A program made the translations under genes and the position numbers. The notes under the pieces were generated by a model. It ran no database searches, had not been told where the DNA came from, and saw only the letters and a list, made by a program, of their open reading frames with translations. Shown piece after piece: positions 24,601-36,255 of a stretch of DNA of 64,000 bases. The first letter of the stretch is position 1; the number at the start of each line of letters is the position of its first letter. Origin of the DNA: Tubulanus polymorphus (Eukaryota > Nemertea > Palaeonemertea > Tubulaniformes > Tubulanidae); contig NC_134026.1 of the NCBI RefSeq assembly GCF_964204645.1, positions 1,116,001 through 1,180,000 of the forward strand. The letters run 5' to 3'.

Positions 24601-25919
24601 AGTCAGTCAGGGTCAGTGGGAGTCAGTCAGGGTCGGTGGGAGTCAGTCAGGGTCGGTGGGAGTCAGTCAGGGTCGATGGGAGTCAGTCAGGGTCGGTGGG
24701 AGTCAGTCAGGGTCGGTGGGAGTCAGTCAGGGTCGGTGGGAGTCACTCAGGGTTGGTGGGAGTCAGTCAGGGTCGGTGGGAGTCAGTCAGGGTCGGTGGG
24801 AGTCACTCAGGGTTGGTGGGAGTCAGTCAGGGTCGGTGGGAGTCAGTCAGGGTCTGTTTCACTATAAAGTTTATGCTGAGAACAGTCATTGAAAACATGA
24901 AGTAACCATACAAATAGCAGAAAGCCCATGACAAATTTTTTTGGTTAAGTTGATATTGATTACTTCATCTTTTCAATATATCTTCAACAATTAAAATCCA
25001 GTCATTGTTGGCATTTAACGTTTTCGTGAAACTGAATGCAGGCCGTTATTAGCAAGTTTTAGTTTGTTTTCTTTTTCTATATGATAGAGAGAGAAACTCT
25101 GCCGTAACCAGGATTCAAATCAATGATCCCCGGATTGATGAAACAAATCACTAAACCTCTCTAACAGATCAAACAATATTGATTTGTAGTAGAATCTGAT
25201 TTTTTTTTTTTACAGATGGATGAAGAATACTTACCCACATTGAAATATGCCACAAGGATGAGTGAATAAACGAAGAACTGCCATCAGAAATCTCGGCGGC
25301 AGAAAAGTGAATAAAAAACTGAAAGCATCGGTGCATTGTATAAAACCAAACATCATAAACTGAAAATCAAACAAAACAACAGAATCTTCAGTTTTCATTC
25401 CGGGGTTCGTTTGTTATTGGACAGCAACAGAAATATATTGGAATTCTAAATTCAAGCCGGAGGTTAACACTTACTTTTTCCATCTCTCTCGGAATCCTCA
25501 TGAAAGTATAAACTCTTTTACTTTTCTCTTCGTATTTCGCCTCATCGTGTTCGAGGAAATAGCCGCGAGTCAACTCCGATATTAAATACTGCGATATCGA
25601 AGCAGCTGGACGCGCTGAAATAATTACAAACGCACGCAATCTAGTTTTATGAAAAAGTTACAGGCCTTAGAGGACAACAATTCAAACTTCACCTTAATTA
25701 ACTTTTCAAGAAACTGGAAACTCAATGTGATAAGTAAAAAAAGGCCACGTTAAGTCTGTTACCTTTTTGAAAGGCATCATCATCTCCTTCATCATCACTT
25801 TCATCATCCTTTTCTACTGCACCATCATCCGCTGCAGCTGCAGTTTCAGTATTTACCGTCGACACACCCGGCGTTTCACAACCACCAGCTCTCGATCCGA
25901 TTGTTTCAACCGATGTCAT
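21637..25919 (-). CDS. TAPT1: Transmembrane anterior posterior transformation protein 1 (TAPT1)
   Basis: Ten exons on the minus strand join in frame: 25763-25919, 25475-25614, 25235-25359, 24284-24446, 23760-23895, 23346-23443, 23109-23259, 22856-23025, 22641-22786, 21637-22207. They sum to 1,857 nt, or 618 aa; human TAPT1 is slightly shorter. Family landmarks are the ELTRGYFLEHDEAKY block, IRGQAIIKLYIFFNMLE, FVEIKGSVFKKF, KHAFIVKFN, RRMGFTPLPLAVLLIRI and a C-terminal DRFSMCSNRIV. Several hydrophobic segments give a multipass membrane protein. Vertebrate TAPT1 is linked to ER/Golgi trafficking and the centrosome/cilium base, and to axial skeletal patterning. The start is the first ATG in frame after an upstream non-Met stretch; the N-terminus is acidic and Ser/Ala-rich, as is common for the family. 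Intron 3 holds a 20-bp minisatellite. Confidence 0.96.
24497..24858 (+). repeat. 20-bp minisatellite, about 18 units (TAPT1 intron 3)
   Basis: The unit GTGGGAGTCAGTCAGGGTCG repeats almost perfectly. Two units carry the linked changes CACTCAGGGTTGG, at about 24741-24760 and 24801-24820, which shows a 60-bp higher-order duplication. Because 20 is not a multiple of three, all three forward frames stay open, producing spurious reading frames. Confidence 0.95.
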
Positions 25920-26243
25920 ATTTTCTAATATCAGAAAAAAACGTTGGTTAATAACCCAGAAAGGCATATCAATAAAATTTACTTGATTTTTATATTTTTT
26001 GCTTTTTTTAAGATGAGATGCAACAATCACCGAACAAAATAGGTTAAAATTGACGGCGATGACGACGTATTCTGCTTATTTGATAATTACTTCCAAACCA
26101 TGTCAATATGCTTAAATTCATCGATTAATTACATGTATTACCTCTTGAGAAAAATCGCGTTTAGCTATTTTATTAGCACGTTAGTTTCTATATTTGCCGC
26201 TAGGGCTGGGGATACCACTTTCTGCATAACGAGGATTTCCCGA

Positions 26244-26251
26244 TGACGTCA
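26244..26251. promoter_or_regulatory. CRE-like palindrome TGACGTCA
   Basis: A perfect full-site CRE (CREB/ATF consensus) lies about 325 bp upstream of the TAPT1 start and about 1.1 kb upstream of DPCD. The position fits a TAPT1 or bidirectional promoter, but an 8-bp match alone is weak evidence. Confidence 0.3.
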
Positions 26252-26295
26252 CAACTATTTGACGATTACGATATTTTCAAAACAGTAGTATGCGC

Positions 26296-26647
26296 GGCCC
26301 TACGGAAGCCCCTAGGTGACATACGTACGGAAGCCCCTAGGTGACATACGAGAAAACTTTTTAAGTCGAATTTCGACTTAATAAGTCGAATTTCGAGTTA
26401 ATTAAGTCGAATTTCGAGTTTTATTTTCATGTCGAATTTCGACTTATTAAGTCGAAATTCGACTTAATTAACACGAAATTCGACTTATTATGTCGAATTT
26501 CGACTTATTAAGTCGAAATTCGACTTAATTAACACGAAATTCGACTTATTATCTCGAAATTCGACTTATTATCTCGAAATTCGACTTAATAAGTCGAAAT
26601 AATGAAAAAAATTATCTCATATGTCACCTAGGGGCTTCCGTACGGCC
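26296..26647. mobile_element. Terminal-inverted-repeat element with palindromic satellite interior
   Basis: The left end GGCCCTACGGAAGCCCCTAG and the right end CTAGGGGCTTCCGTACGGCC are inverted copies; the left one is present twice in tandem (26301-26350). The interior (about 26361-26600) is made almost wholly of alternating AAGTCGAATTTCGACTTA and AAGTCGAAATTCGACTTA palindromes joined by AT linkers. There is no coding capacity, so it is a non-autonomous element (MITE-like). The transposase family is not identified. Confidence 0.8.
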
Positions 26648-26810
26648 CGGCGGTCGGTACTGTCTATTTCAACTTTTGACTTCTCCGGAGAGCATTTCAG
26701 GCTGGGTGGCCTAGCTCAATCATTATTTTCTTGTGGTAGATACCTGATAGAAGTCTTCAGAAAGGACTGGCAGTTGAACTAAACTTTGGTTTTTTAATCC
26801 ATTCTAGCCG

Positions 26811-26945
26811 ATGATCTAATTCGCCCTGAGAGGCGAATTTAGCTTAACTGCTGATAAAGGCGACCCGGTCTGAGAAGCGAGCAGCTATATTCACCTCAGG
26901 GCGGTTATATCAACCGCCCTGAGGCGAATTTAATATTCTGCTGAT
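26811..26945. repeat. Palindromic element with a 13-bp perfect stem
   Basis: CCTCAGGGCGGTT, a 5-nt loop, then AACCGCCCTGAGG forms a perfect hairpin at about 26904-26934. A related TTCGCCCTGAGAGGCGAATT palindrome lies 80 bp to the left and GAGGCGAATTTAATATTCTG to the right. It is probably a short mobile palindrome. Confidence 0.6.
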
Positions 26946-27368
26946 ATCGACCTAAAATTATTGAAATGCCATTGCAAAACAAGACATAAAAACAACTGTA
27001 GACATAATTCAATTAAATGGTAAAAAGTTTTCCTAAAAAGATGTTTTGAGGTCTGCGTTTGAAGTATCGACGGATTCCCGAATTAGAGTAAAACCATTCC
27101 AACTCAGCGGGGCGCCAGGCCTTTAATTTAGAAAGTGGGCCAGCCTCTTCAGTACTCTACCAACTGCGTTCACCATTTGAGATTACGTTCATTTTATATA
27201 ATTAAGTTGGTTGATGTAATTTGTATTTTATTACGTAGTAGCGCTACTTTTCAGTGGTAACGAAAAAGTCCGTCCCGGACAGCCGAAATTGGCCGATCAT
27301 GCTGCGGTAAGCGAGCAGGAATCTCCCCAAATCCCGACCGTCGATAGGTCGGCTCCAATGTAAACAAT

Positions 27369-28571
<1,203 letters not shown>

Positions 28572-29585
28572 GAATCCGTTTAACATCTTGTGTTCTAAAT
28601 AAATTTATATTCAAATTTTATATATTTATAATTAAAACTAAGGTTTAATGTTTAAAATTTCTCTCGAATCATCATGTCTTCGATATCTGAAATCTTTTTG
28701 TTCCCGTGTTACAGCGTAACCTCTGGACTACAATCTCTAATGTAATGGTTTAATTACAAACCTAGAATTACGTCCCAAATAGGACAATTTTATTAATTTC
28801 ATGCTGGATATAAAGAATCATTGGTTATGAAGATATTTTCTAGTCCTCTGAAGTTAGTTGCAGTGAGGTTACGCTGTACATTTATTCCGAATGAACATCC
28901 ATTTCAGAGTTGTATCTTCGAATCCCACTAGATTTAACTTGCAGAAACAAATAATGACAACTTATTCAATTAGGAGAAATATCATCAGAAAATTTTTATT
29001 GATCATGTCTTGTCGTTCATTGTACATTAATGGCAACAATCTTTAAATTCAATGAAATAATATTTTTTTCAGACTTGCACTAACAGAAAATATTTACAAG
29101 TAAATGCAATTGATATAACTTTATTAATGAGTCCACTATCAGCCTGATCAAGAGGAGTAGAATATGAGCAGAATTAATGTGAAGAATATTGGTTTCTACC
29201 GCAACGTACCTGACTACGACTATTATTTGAGAGTAGTTTCTACTCTTCTTTTAAGAGCTCAAATCCTGGCTAAAAATATCAAAATACTCCCAAAATTGGA
29301 CTAATTTATAGTTTATTTTCAATCAAACTACTGCCCAGTATATTTGATTCAAATAAATCTTAATTTTGGGGAAAACTATTTAACTACAATTAGAGATCAG
29401 GTAGTCTGGTCTACCACATCCATCATCTGTTCATAATGTGTAATGTCTGCCTCGAATGATCATATGACACTATCAATATACAACACTAAATAGTAGTTGT
29501 CAAACGTTAAGCGTATTTTGAGAGCGGATGGGACCAGTATAATTGTTTTTTAGAGTCTTAACACATCGTCTCATCCTCGACGAGA
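28572..29585. other. DPCD/BUB3 convergent spacer
   Basis: About 1 kb of AT-rich sequence with short 3' UTRs from both sides. No open frame, RNA gene or recognisable repeat was seen. Confidence 0.5.
28598..28603 (+). terminator. DPCD polyadenylation signal
   Basis: Canonical AATAAA lies 27 nt downstream of the DPCD stop codon, followed by an AT-rich stretch. The very short 3' UTR this implies is plausible for the gene. Confidence 0.6.
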
Positions 29586-32186
29586 TTATTTCGGTTTTGT
29601 TTCCTGATCGGTGACGTTGCGTATGAATATATTGTCCTCTGGTTGATTATCGATTTTATCCTGTTCGAACATGTAAGACGACGCGATCGCCAACAATGAT
29701 CCATCGTTGCTAAAACTGAGCGATGCTATACTTGTCGGGTATCTGAAAATAGACCGCAAACCGTATGAATATAATAGTCACATTGATCTAGGGGTAGACT
29801 TTGAGTGGAGCACAAAGATAATGCTGAAAAGGGGCAAGTCAAGTATCCACACAGAGAAAACGAGGGTCTAGAAAACTTTGAAATGTGGCCGCATTCTCCA
29901 TGACCAGTCTCATTCCATGACTTTCAAGCACCTTTTGGACCCGAATTCAATGACCCGATTCGTTGATCAAATTGACAATAATAAGTTGAGATAAATTAAG
30001 ACTAGTGCGAACTAGACCTAACAATACAATGATCAGATCTGATAATGTATAATGTCGAAGCTATAGATTATCAGTGACTAAAAAGTTCATAATCTATTCG
30101 TGCATTAAGGCAGATCGCTATCAATGACCATAACCATGAATCAATGACTTAAGAGGCAATTCCATGACTTTCAAGGCCTTGAATTGACCCATTTCATGAC
30201 TTTCAATGATCGCTATGGTCCCTGTTAGCACTTGGGGGACATATAAGAGCTCAATAAACTGCAGTCTTAATAATTGCGGGTCATTTGGATCGGCTCCTGG
30301 ATATTCGAGGACACTAAACACGTGAACTCGAAAACGGGCTGAATATTTGAATAAATAAATACCTGTGGAATTGACAAAGTCTTTTCTTGTTAAAACCGTC
30401 CCAGATATTTACGAATCCATCGGAACCACCAGTAGCGAACGTATTAAATGAACTATGAAACGCGATCGCGTTCACCGGATAAATCTTCTCGATTCCATCT
30501 TCTTTGATTCGATGACATTTAAAAGCGTATTTCTTTTTCTGCACTTCCGGACTCGGATCTAGATATTCAACCGCCACACGACCTATAAAAAAAAAAAAAA
30601 CGTCGGTATTTGAGACACTGAACAGATTTGATGGTTCGTTGTAAGGTCGCGAGGTTTCTGTTTACTGTCTCACCTTCGATAGAACTCAGCACGTAACCCT
30701 GTTTATTGGGAAAACAACGAATCGATCTCGTTTGATATTTCAAACTCGATTCTCTTTTTTGTTGCACCGACATATTTCGTAAATCCCACACCATTATTTT
30801 CCGTCTCGCAGTGCCGACAATAAGTCTATCCCCGCAAACTCCTATCGTGTAAACCTAAATAAACATTACAGATTCTACAGTAAAATATGTCTCAGTCCGT
30901 AGAGAGAGCAACTGAGGTCAGTAGTGACAGGGAAAGATGGTCGCATCGCACAAAGAATGTTTTAAATTCACACTAATGGTAAGGTTGTGTGAATGAAAGA
31001 GGTTTACAAATGAAACTTATGCCATAATAATAATAATAATAATGTTTATTTCTATATAGCGTTATTCTCATTACGGACTCGTAACGCTTTACATAAAACA
31101 GGATAAGTAATATGATTAAGATATAAAACAATACGGAGCCATTACAACATTTCAATCATAAGTTTCATTAAAAAGGTGAGTTTTTAGCCTCTTCAGTGAC
31201 TCGCTATCACGAATAGATTCTGGCAATGAGTTCCACAAAGTAGGACTCTCATAAAATATTAACTTTCTAAATACCTTATCAGGTTGCGGATAGCTACCAG
31301 TGCAAGTAGGAGCTCTAGGATCCCACAGTTTAATAGTCGAATCCCAGCTTCCTGTCACCACTACATTCACATCGGGACAATATTCTACACATTTTATCGC
31401 CATCGAATGATAGCCGATCTTCGTTTCTAAAACACAAATAACATTTTCTTTAAACGACGGCAGATAACTTAAACCTGTTGCAGAATTTAGCGAAGGATGA
31501 CTTAACTTAGCAAATTGAATTGGAAACACAAATTAGGTCTCAAAACTATTGATGAATATAATTGTAGAGGTAGATAGGGCCTAGATCAGGGGTGCCTTGC
31601 ATTAGATGACTTGAAGTTTCACTTGTCATGATCATTACACTGAAATCTTGTAGTATCTGTAAGTATTCGTACCTGTATTCGAGTTGAAGTCAAACATCTT
31701 CAGGGTATTATCCAAACCTCCGCTTAAACTGTGCACGGCATCCTATTAAACAAAATGATTAAAGAAATCAGAATTCCCCGATTCAAGAATATTAAATCTA
31801 GAATCTGTTGGAACCAGGGTCATCTAAGTTCGGTCCAAGCTGAACTGAGCGGAGTCAACTCTATGTCAAAGTTTTAAGTTAATGGGGCTGAGAGGAATAT
31901 GAAGTTTTGATACTAGTTTTGATAGCTGAAAGAATCATGAATATAGGGCGGGTTGACTTACATAAAAACAACAGTCGAGAACAGGAGCGTTGTGCGTATA
32001 CTTCAATCTCATAGAATTATTCAATACATCGTAAAGACGTACAGATCCATCCCACGACGACGCTAACAGGAACTGAGTCGATTGCGCCGACGGACTGAAT
32101 TTAGCGGCTGAAATACCGTCGGACGGAGGCTGTTTCAATTTAAATTCATTCGGAGATTCACCCGACAACACCGCTCCAGTAGTCAT
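29586..32186 (-). CDS. BUB3: Mitotic checkpoint protein BUB3
   Basis: Six coding exons on the minus strand join in frame: 31962-32186, 31673-31742, 31275-31426, 30674-30854, 30363-30582, 29586-29742. The total is 1,005 nt, or 334 aa; human BUB3 is of nearly equal length. It is a seven-bladed WD40 propeller: visible blades include [40 protein letters not shown], and [22 protein letters not shown]3 binds GLEBS motifs of BUB1 and BUBR1 and phosphorylated MELT repeats of KNL1 at kinetochores. The ATG follows a splice acceptor by one base, so a 5' UTR exon probably lies in 32187-32540. Intron 3 (after exon 3 at 31275) contains a LINE 3' fragment, and the intron before exon 5 has a long T run at its acceptor. 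Confidence 0.97.
31018..31272 (-). mobile_element. 5'-truncated LINE 3' end in BUB3 intron 3
   Basis: Read on the minus strand, the frame from about 31271 to 31152 encodes [20 protein letters not shown] followed by LKRLKTHLF, the typical C-terminal end of non-LTR retrotransposon reverse transcriptases. After its stop comes about 110 bp of 3' UTR and a terminal (ATT)n tail at about 31024-31043, as in CR1/L2-like LINEs. It lies in the same orientation as BUB3. The clade cannot be fixed from so short a piece. Confidence 0.8.
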
Positions 32187-32550
32187 CCTATAAAAGTCAT
32201 ACAAAAAAACTTTTAATAAATCGCATCCCAGCGAGTTTGCAACAATAATAATTAATTTATATTGAATTGATCCTAATTTTGACGGATATCTGTTCCTCGC
32301 CGGCTGAGAATTAACTTTAATATATACCCAAATATAAAAGAAAGTCTCAATTTTATATTGTATTCACTAAAAACACTGTACCTTTAGAGCTTATGCGATA
32401 AAATGTCGATTCAAAATTCTTTCTCGATCGAATAAACCTCCACTTCTAGGCTAATAGGTGTCGCTAGTTATTAGCCGAGGCTCCACACAATAAAACCGGC
32501 GGTAGGGTGTCTCCGTCAAATATTGTATCCAGGCAACAATGGACATATCC
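32187..32550. other. BUB3 5' flank
   Basis: A splice acceptor abuts the BUB3 ATG, so this stretch should contain intron plus a 5' UTR exon and promoter. A 13-bp palindrome around GGCTAATAG...GTTATTAGCC is seen near 32451-32478. No coding frame was recognised. Confidence 0.4.
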
Positions 32551-32571
32551 GTCTCTGTGGCGCAATCGGTC

Positions 32572-32617
<46 letters not shown>

Positions 32618-32624
32618 AGGGACG
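32551..32624 (+). tRNA. trnN(GUU): tRNA-Asn (anticodon GUU)
   Basis: The 74-nt sequence folds as a full cloverleaf. The acceptor stem is GTCTCTG/CAGGGAC with one G-T pair. The anticodon stem TTCGG/CCGAA closes the loop CTGTTAA with GTT at 32585-32587. The T arm GGTGG/CCACC closes TTCAAGC, and there is one discriminator G at 32624. No intron is present. The internal A box (TGGCGCAATCGG) and B box (GGTTCAAGCCC) fit RNA polymerase III transcription. A TTTTT run soon after (32632 onwards, ATTTTTAATTTTTC) can serve as terminator. Confidence 0.97.
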
Positions 32625-32705
32625 ATTAAACATTTTTAATTTTTCATCAAATGATTGATTTATTGTTAGGTAATAATGTTATAAATGATAAAAGCACGAA
32701 ATCGT

Positions 32706-35700
32706 TCATATATAATTCTTATTGTCCCCAATTTCGTCGTTTTCTTCGACATCGGAATCTTCGTCGTCACCGATGCGAATATTAGGAGCGATCATCCCGA
32801 ATGCGACTGTTCGTTTACATTTCTTCTTTCTTTGTTTTCCTTTCTTTTTCTGCGGTTTATTCTGTACGCACGCGCCGTACATTATATCGACGACATCTTC
32901 GTTGTCTTTCTTACGCATGACCATGTAAACCTCGGCTTCATCTGCCAGATGTCTAGCATCCTCTGCGCCTTCGTAGCCGCCTTTAGGGGCCAAACCGCGC
33001 GCGTTGCACTTATGCTTTCGATATTCGATATCGGTGGAGAACACGTGCGCGCGGTCGTCCTCAAAATCTTGCAAATTGTCGCCGACTAGATTCGAAGCCG
33101 CATCGTATCCTGGCCTGTCGTCTGCGATCTTGATGTTTTTCAGCAGCTCTTCGTCGTCGTCATCGTCGCGTATCTTCCTGCGTTTCTTCTTTTTCATCAC
33201 GAAGTGTCCGGCGGCATTACCGACACCACGTTGAACGTCCAGTTCGTGAAGATGGGTGGTCTCCCACCCGCTCAAACCCATCAGCGTTTGCGCGTTGTAC
33301 AACAATTGCCCGAAGACACTGACGTCATTAGATGGACGCACTTGCTCGAGATGATCCAGATAGCTCCTTTCGGGAATCGTATTCGACTTGCAGATATCTC
33401 TGAATTGTAAAATCTCCGCCCAAATACGGCGAATTTCTGCGACGCGACATTCGTAATCTTTCAGCTGTTTGAAATCCTGACATTTTATCAGTTCACGTAT
33501 CTTACTAATGCATTCTTCCGCCTGAAAACAGAAACAACAATCTACCTAATGGTTGCATACAAAATAATCTAGTTCAAAACGTCCGTGATATTTAACCTCG
33601 TTGATAATTTCGAACGGTTTCGGGTAGTCCCACTTGTTTTCTAGTTGTTCCAAACAGTGGCGAAGTTTCTGTTCTACTCCTGTTACTTTCGTTATGACAT
33701 CAAGAGAGAACTTTAAACGAAGAAAAGAAGAACAAAAAACATTCAATGATTTGCGGCGTGAGACCGAGGAAACGACAGTGAGACTTACCGGGACAGCCGT
33801 ATTCCACAGAATATGAGATACATCCGATGAATACTTTCCGACGTTTATTCCCGGCGGTTGATGAACTAATCGCACTCGTTTCCCTTCATCTTTATTCTTG
33901 GCGTCTACTTTTGCGCAGGTCTTACGTTTCGGAATTATGTTTCTATTCGATCGCTCAATCGAATCCTGCTGGTGGTGTTTTTGGTCATCATCTTTCGGAA
34001 CAGTTTCACTATCGCGGTTTAGAGTTGTACTATTTGAACACTGGCTTACAGTGACCGTTGTATGACATTGAACTGTTGACTTGCTTACAGCAGTTTGACA
34101 CTGTTGGCTGGATGATTTACTAACAGTTATTTGACACTGGTTAACTGATTTATTACTGTTTGCCACATCTTGCTTTTCAACTGACGCTTTCTGTCTGAGG
34201 ATAGACGCTCTGTTGTTTCGCGGTGCTGGTACTGGTGGCCGCTTATGAACTGGACTCGATGCCTTTTTACCCCCGCTACCGATAACAAACGTACCCTCCA
34301 TCTTCTCAAATTGATTTTCACACTTCTGTGTCGCCGTAACATCCGTATCCGAACTTCTGGTTTTCGCTTCGGATTCATTTTTCAGAATTGTTAAGTAACA
34401 TAATGAAAATCGAACTGCCATTAATTTAATGTTGTCGTTTTCTGACCTGAACGTAATCGAAATGCTCGGTTCATTCTTACTCGAACCATTTTCAATACAG
34501 CTACTCAGACTTTCTTTCATTTTCTCTCTCTGCTGGCTGGCGCATTTGTAAACTACTTCCACGAGTTTATTAAACACGCGTCTGGATTGGTCCAACGTTA
34601 AATCGTTTTCGTTTACCAATTTCGTGATAAACTGCACCTGAGTTAAAGTCGTGCAACCTTCCTGATTCATACTCGCGTGTTTCTGTCCGGTAAGCAAGAA
34701 TCGAGGGTGCGCTTTATTGCAATACTCGCATTGAGGACTAAGAAATTGTAAACAGCTTTTTGGCCTCGTGCACGCTTCACACGATTTACAAGTCGGTAAA
34801 TCATCATCGATATCGACTGTAGTGTTGATCGATTCATCTACGGCTGCTGCTGAATTCTCTGTAATTTCGTCGTTCTTTTTTTCTGGTTTAATGGCTATAC
34901 TGTCAAAGAATGCCGCCAGATTGATATCATCTTCTGATTCATCATCCTTTTGTCTGTCCTCATTCATTTCGGCCGGGTTATCCACTTTTTCCTCCTTCTC
35001 CTTATCGGCACGCTTGACTTCATCATCGCCATTGTCATGAAGGGAACTTTCATCCTCCGATAACTGGGTGTAATTCGGTGTTTTCTCGACACGCAGATGA
35101 CGTATATTGGTCGTTGTAGATTTTCTCCGTCTTAAAACCGGACTGTTGTGAGAACGCTCTGGCAGCGTGTTCTCTTGAACTCGCACATTTGCTGGCTGCG
35201 TTTTGAAAGCCACGCCGTCATCACCACTTTCTAAGGATGCCGACTTCAATTTCTCAATAGCTGAAAGAACCGTACGCGCCGGTTACGTAAGTCAGTTAAT
35301 CCTTTCCAGATACTGGCCATAGTAACCGCCTCCCGACCCGGAGACGGCCTACATTCATTCAAGAACAAACGCTGTGAACTGCATTCTCACGGATGTACAT
35401 AGCGTAGCCTATATTTAGCAACAGCGCGAATATGGACGTATCTACGTTTATGGTGCGAATAAGTCAAATTTATATCATGAAAATCCCGGTTCTGTCGGCC
35501 ATCCCAGGTCAATGTTATTGCGACCCACAAAAGGTACATGTTTTGCCTTATTCCCAGAATTAACTTTAGAATTGAATTAGCCAAATTTTGAATCGCGATA
35601 TCCTTTGGCTAATATTACCCCCGGGCTTGCGCTGGTTTTCAGGTATTTAATCGAGAATATCTTTATACAAACCTAGTCTTTGATTTTGACCAACAACGAG

Positions 35701-35970
35701 TTGAATTCTGTCATCGGTTTCGCTTTGCACGCTACTTATGGAATTGGCATCTTCGGAAACTTTTTTCTTGCATCGATTTCCACTTCGATTATCAATCACT
35801 TCTTAATTGATACAAATATAATGTCAAGGATATTTCTTAAACAACTGATTTCTAATTTTAGTGTTACACAAGAAATGGCACGCTTACGGTCTTTGAAACA
35901 TTTCATCGAGTTCCCCATGAATTCCGACGGACGTTCAACGAGTAAATAGAAAAAGAGATTTAACTGGCAT
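32706..35970 (-). CDS. Unrecognised protein with N-terminal Cys cluster and acidic/basic C-terminus
   Basis: Five exons join in frame: 35888-35970, 35673-35801, 33789-35260, 33597-33710, 32706-33521, giving 870 codons plus stop; the true start may be in an unseen earlier exon (first Met in the visible 5' exon is at MGNSMKCF). The large exon begins with low-complexity acidic sequence, then a cysteine-rich block (TCKSCEACTRPKSC, then CEYC) that looks like a small zinc-binding module, then a helical region and a Ser/Gln-rich tail. The last exons give a helical segment, a Lys/Arg patch (KKKKRRK), an Asp/Glu run, and a second basic run (KKKGKQRKKKCKR) near the C-terminus. Both basic runs are possible nuclear localisation signals. 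I do not recognise the family; a nuclear, chromatin- or RNA-associated role is only a guess from composition. Confidence 0.7.
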
Positions 35971-36255
35971 CTGAATAAATGATTCCAAACGATAGTTTGA
36001 ACAAACGGTCAAAATGATCATGACACCATAGAAACCACAGAGTCACGTGTTTGCACAGTTTCCATGACAATTGGCGATGGCGAAAAAGAATCGAACCAAT
36101 TCGGAAGAATTTTTACCGGCGTATCTCGCAATATATGTTGATTTTTGATCAAATAACAAAATAATTAAATGGATGAATATATTTTATTTTCTATATTCAA
36201 ATGATAGAAGACAGGCGTGTCCTCATTCTGAGGTTGATTAAATAATTCGAGGCAT

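Larger units (their letters stand above)
25920..27368. other. TAPT1/DPCD divergent spacer
   Basis: This is about 1.45 kb between divergent starts. It holds a CRE palindrome (26244), a terminal-inverted-repeat element built of TCGAAATTCGA palindromes (26296-26647) and a second palindromic element (about 26811-26945). No coding exon was recognised. Promoters of both genes presumably lie near its ends. Confidence 0.6.

Noticed and set aside
24516-24905. Three overlapping open frames of about 100-130 codons in all forward frames
   Set aside because: They are produced by the 20-bp minisatellite in TAPT1 intron 3, which lacks stops in every frame.
26361-26600. TCGAAATTCGA array considered as a CRISPR-like repeat
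   Set aside because: The repeats are palindromic and contiguous without unique spacers, lie inside terminal inverted repeats, and the genome is animal.
32685-33410. Several plus-strand frames opposite the last exon of the unrecognised minus-strand gene
   Set aside because: They are shadows of the GAC/AAG-rich sense frame, which continues through coherent splice sites.
35287-35320. ATG at 35320 with a 26-nt intron leading in frame into the large exon of the unrecognised gene
   Set aside because: The phase fits, but 26 nt is too short for an animal spliceosomal intron. The exon pair at 35673-35801 and 35888-35970 joins in the same phase with normal introns.
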